Shown piece after piece: positions 5,608 through 6,947 of a stretch of 6,947 bases of DNA. The notes under the pieces are model-generated. The model saw nothing but the letters and a program-made list of their open reading frames with translations, did no database searches and was not told the DNA's origin. Source of the DNA: Thermoplasmata archaeon (GTDB lineage Archaea; Thermoplasmatota; Thermoplasmata; Thermoplasmatales; Thermoplasmataceae); assembly GCA_021827885.1 (NCBI GenBank), contig JAKAUD010000196.1, positions 1 to 6,947 of the forward strand, read 5' to 3'. The translations under genes and the position numbers were made by a program. Numbering within the stretch: the first letter of the stretch is position 1; every line of letters starts with the position of its first letter.

Positions 5608-5728
5608 TTATTGGCCCGGAGTGAAAGGTACTATATCTTCAAGGTCGTTGATGTTCATTCTTAAACACTGGTATTTTTCTGTTCGAACAGTGATCATTGT
5701 GCTGTCAAAATTCAGAAATTCAGCCTGA
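5387..5728 (+). pseudogene. Possible degraded plus-strand gene, unknown function
   Basis: One reading frame is open from 5387 to 5728 apart from a single TGA at 5474-5476. The segment before the stop contains YHGVETVLRLPAPVYHG. The segment after it restarts at the ATG at 5492 with MKKINNILGLFGLVERI and continues KIYIARSLEKRAVNGRSYSE. Both halves look like folded protein rather than random translation, which suggests a gene remnant such as part of a lost mobile or accessory gene. I cannot assign a family. From 5608 the frame overlaps the 91-aa minus-strand gene on the opposite strand, so the last 40 codons are probably meaningless. No ribosome binding site or clear promoter precedes it. Chance openness is a real alternative. 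Confidence 0.22.
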
Positions 5729-5883
5729 AAAGGTTCATCCAGAGACACGGGGGAGAGATCAAAGGTGTCGCATCTTTCAGCAACGGCGGTGAGGATATCG
5801 CCATATCTGGTGCTCAATGGATGCACGGCTATCCTCTGTCCGAGGGTAAGCTTTCTTACGATTCTCTCCAGCCGGTCATCCAT
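5608..5883 (-). CDS. Hypothetical protein, 91 aa
   Basis: I do not recognise this family. The protein begins with an amphipathic, charged helix-like stretch (MDDRLERIVRKL, 1-12). Alternating hydrophobic and polar segments follow (GQRIAVHPL, 15-23; DILTAVAER, 29-37; STMITVRTEKYQCLRM, 61-76), ending with DLEDIVPF. This looks like a mostly beta protein of small-barrel type (Sm, SH3 or PilZ-like in general pattern), which is only a shape impression. There is no membrane segment or signal peptide. The minus strand carries an AT-rich TTTAAATTTC (5915-5906) centred about 27 bases before the ATG, the spacing expected for a leaderless archaeal gene, and there is no ribosome binding site. The 310-aa gene lies 78 bases upstream on the same strand, so the two may be functionally linked although each seems to have its own promoter. 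Confidence 0.6.
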   Translation of the reverse strand: MDDRLERIVRKLTLGQRIAVHPLSTRYGDILTAVAERCDTFDLSPVSLDEPFQAEFLNFDSTMITVRTEKYQCLRMNINDLEDIVPFTPGQ

Positions 5884-5905
5884 TGAATCTTAATCATAAA
5901 TGAGG

Positions 5906-5915
5906 AAATTTAAAG
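5906..5915 (-). promoter_or_regulatory. TATA-like box of the 91-aa gene
   Basis: TTTAAATTTC on the minus strand is centred about 27 bases before the ATG at 5883. This matches a leaderless archaeal promoter and supports that start codon. Confidence 0.4.
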
Positions 5916-5921
5916 TTTATG

Positions 5922-5956
5922 GAAAACAAAATCCAGATCGTGGGCATCATTGATGC
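5922..5956 (-). terminator. Weak candidate terminator after the 310-aa gene
   Basis: Six bases past the stop of the 310-aa gene, the minus strand forms a short stem GCATC-AAT-GATGC (5956-5944). It is followed at a distance by TTTTGTTTTC (5931-5922). The stem is only five pairs and the T-rich run is interrupted, so this is tentative; read-through into the 91-aa gene is possible. Confidence 0.25.
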
Positions 5957-5961
5957 ACAAT

Positions 5962-6894
5962 TCAGACAAAGTTCCAGACATCATGCGTGTATGGCAGAAG
6001 ATGCCTCACGGAAACCCTGTTCTCCGTCTTTCTTGCAATTTCAAATATGATGGAGTAGTATTCATATATGCTTGCAGAGGGAAGGAACACGGTGATCTGC
6101 AGTTTCTCACCAGATGGCTTTATGAAGAATCTTGTCCTCATTATGTGTTGTTCGTTGGCCTTATCCCTGACCATGGTGAGGAAAGAGTTTCTCATCACCA
6201 TGCAGTAGATGCCATCATCAGGTGAGACTGGTGAAATCCCCTCAACATTGCCATGTATGGGAGTGCCTGAGTACAGGACTGCTGAGAAGCTTCCGTCATC
6301 TGCAAGGCTATTGGAAGCCTCAGCCATGACATCACCTGAAAGTATGCTCCTGATTGATTCCTCATCCCCGTTCATTGGCAGATCATAGGTTATGAGGGAA
6401 ATCGGGTACTCCCTGTTTATGAGATCCATTATGCTTGTTATGCCGGGACTTGGGCCAAGCCAGTCCACCCGGGAATTCATGCCATCTGAGGTATATTCCG
6501 CAAGCAGGGATGAAACGGCATCTGCCTGGCTGCTGTGAAATCGTGAATATATGTTGATGAATCCACCGCTCATGTCTGATCTGTTGACAATGAACGATGG
6601 AAGATGTATCAGCTTGTTTATGACAGCCAGATCCTTAACATTGTTGATCCTTGTGTCCACAACGAATGAGTCCTCCTTCTCTGCTGCACGGAATCTGCTG
6701 AGCAGCATGTCTATCTTGGAATTTCTGGAATCCCTTGGGAAATATATGGACATCCATGATTCCCCGTTCTTTCCGTAGATGAAGACAGGAAGCTTCGTGC
6801 GAATGTCGGCAATGGCACTGAAAAACTCAGTATTCTGCCTGACCCTCAGGACAAGCCTCATGTCAAGCTTCCTGTCTATGTCCCTTACCAGCAT
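5962..6894 (-). CDS. Conserved-looking hypothetical protein, 310 aa
   Basis: I do not recognise this protein. It is soluble-looking, with no signal peptide or membrane helix. It shows an apparent modular build: a beta/alpha N-terminal part (MRLVLRVRQNTEFFSAI, 12-28; LPVFIYGKNGESWMSIYF, 35-52); a middle part with FINIYSRFHSSQADAVSSLL (112-131); a segment that may be an alpha/beta unit (ISLITYDLP, 165-173); and a C-terminal part RTRFFIKPSGEKLQITVFLP (253-272) before a final helix. The recurring strand-helix pattern suggests ferredoxin-like or sensor-type domains. I see no helix-turn-helix, zinc-binding cysteines (only one Cys, at 231) or nucleotide-binding motif. The ATG at 6894 is favoured because an AT-rich TATA-like element lies about 26 bases upstream and no ribosome binding site is well placed; an internal ATG at 6861 (codon 12) is the alternative. 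It is likely a lineage-restricted archaeal protein. Confidence 0.75.
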   Translation of the reverse strand: MLVRDIDRKLDMRLVLRVRQNTEFFSAIADIRTKLPVFIYGKNGESWMSIYFPRDSRNSKIDMLLSRFRAAEKEDSFVVDTRINNVKDLAVINKLIHLPSFIVNRSDMSGGFINIYSRFHSSQADAVSSLLAEYTSDGMNSRVDWLGPSPGITSIMDLINREYPISLITYDLPMNGDEESIRSILSGDVMAEASNSLADDGSFSAVLYSGTPIHGNVEGISPVSPDDGIYCMVMRNSFLTMVRDKANEQHIMRTRFFIKPSGEKLQITVFLPSASIYEYYSIIFEIARKTENRVSVRHLLPYTHDVWNFV

Positions 6895-6910
6895 CCCTTA
6901 ATTATAAGGC

Positions 6911-6925
6911 AATGGTTTTAAAAAT
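6911..6925 (-). promoter_or_regulatory. TATA-like box of the 310-aa gene
   Basis: The minus strand reads AAATTTTTAAAACC, centred about 25 bases before the ATG at 6894, consistent with a leaderless transcript. A second AT-rich element (TTATAATTA) directly before the ATG could be the initiator region. Confidence 0.4.
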
Positions 6926-6947
6926 TTTTCCAGTGTAGGCAGCAGCC

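Noticed and set aside
5919..6050. 43-codon plus-strand frame beginning MENKIQIVGIIDAQF
   Set aside because: The first codons look protein-like, but two thirds of it is antisense to the 310-aa gene and becomes random-looking; no ribosome binding site precedes it.
5950..6225. Plus-strand 91-codon frame opposite the 310-aa gene
   Set aside because: It is antisense to the longer, better-supported gene that has its own promoter; composition and lack of start signals fit a shadow frame.

Overview
The window looks archaeal and most like the order Thermoplasmatales (acidophilic Euryarchaeota). Arginine is written mostly with AGG/AGA and isoleucine often with ATA. Several genes start right at the expected transcription start, with an AT-rich TATA-like element centred about 26-30 bases before the ATG (leaderless style). 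Where a ribosome binding site exists it is of the GGTG/GGAG type. Intergenic DNA is AT-rich against moderate-GC genes. The assignment to order is inference; no rRNA or other taxonomic marker is present.

Layout: the left half is a minus-strand block for peptide or amino-acid uptake and metabolism. Read in the minus direction, a saccharopine-dehydrogenase-family oxidoreductase (3723-2572) is followed after 17 bases by an Opp/Dpp-type ABC ATPase (2554-1529). That gene overlaps a second Opp/Dpp-type ATPase (1536-562) by 8 bases. After a 411-base gap comes the first 50 codons of what is probably the family-5 substrate-binding protein (150 to beyond position 1). The two permeases expected for such a transporter are not in the window and may lie beyond the left edge. 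Divergent from the oxidoreductase, on the plus strand, is a class III PLP aminotransferase resembling glutamate-1-semialdehyde aminomutase (3913-5280). The 189-base divergent spacer holds a near-perfect inverted repeat and a cluster of AACAT/ATGTT half-sites, a good candidate operator.

The right third is less conserved: an AT-rich, T-run-containing spacer (5281-5607), part of a possibly decayed plus-strand reading frame, then two minus-strand genes of unknown function (5883-5608, 91 aa; 6894-5962, 310 aa). Each of these has a plausible leaderless promoter.

How they may work together (inference): the transporter brings in a peptide, amino acid or opine-like compound. The cotranscribed NAD(P) oxidoreductase and the divergent aminotransferase then act on an amino group of that compound. 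The linkage is unusual because a metabolic dehydrogenase leads the transporter ATPase operon. The substrate cannot be read from the sequence. I see no CRISPR array, rRNA, tRNA, complete insertion sequence or replication origin.
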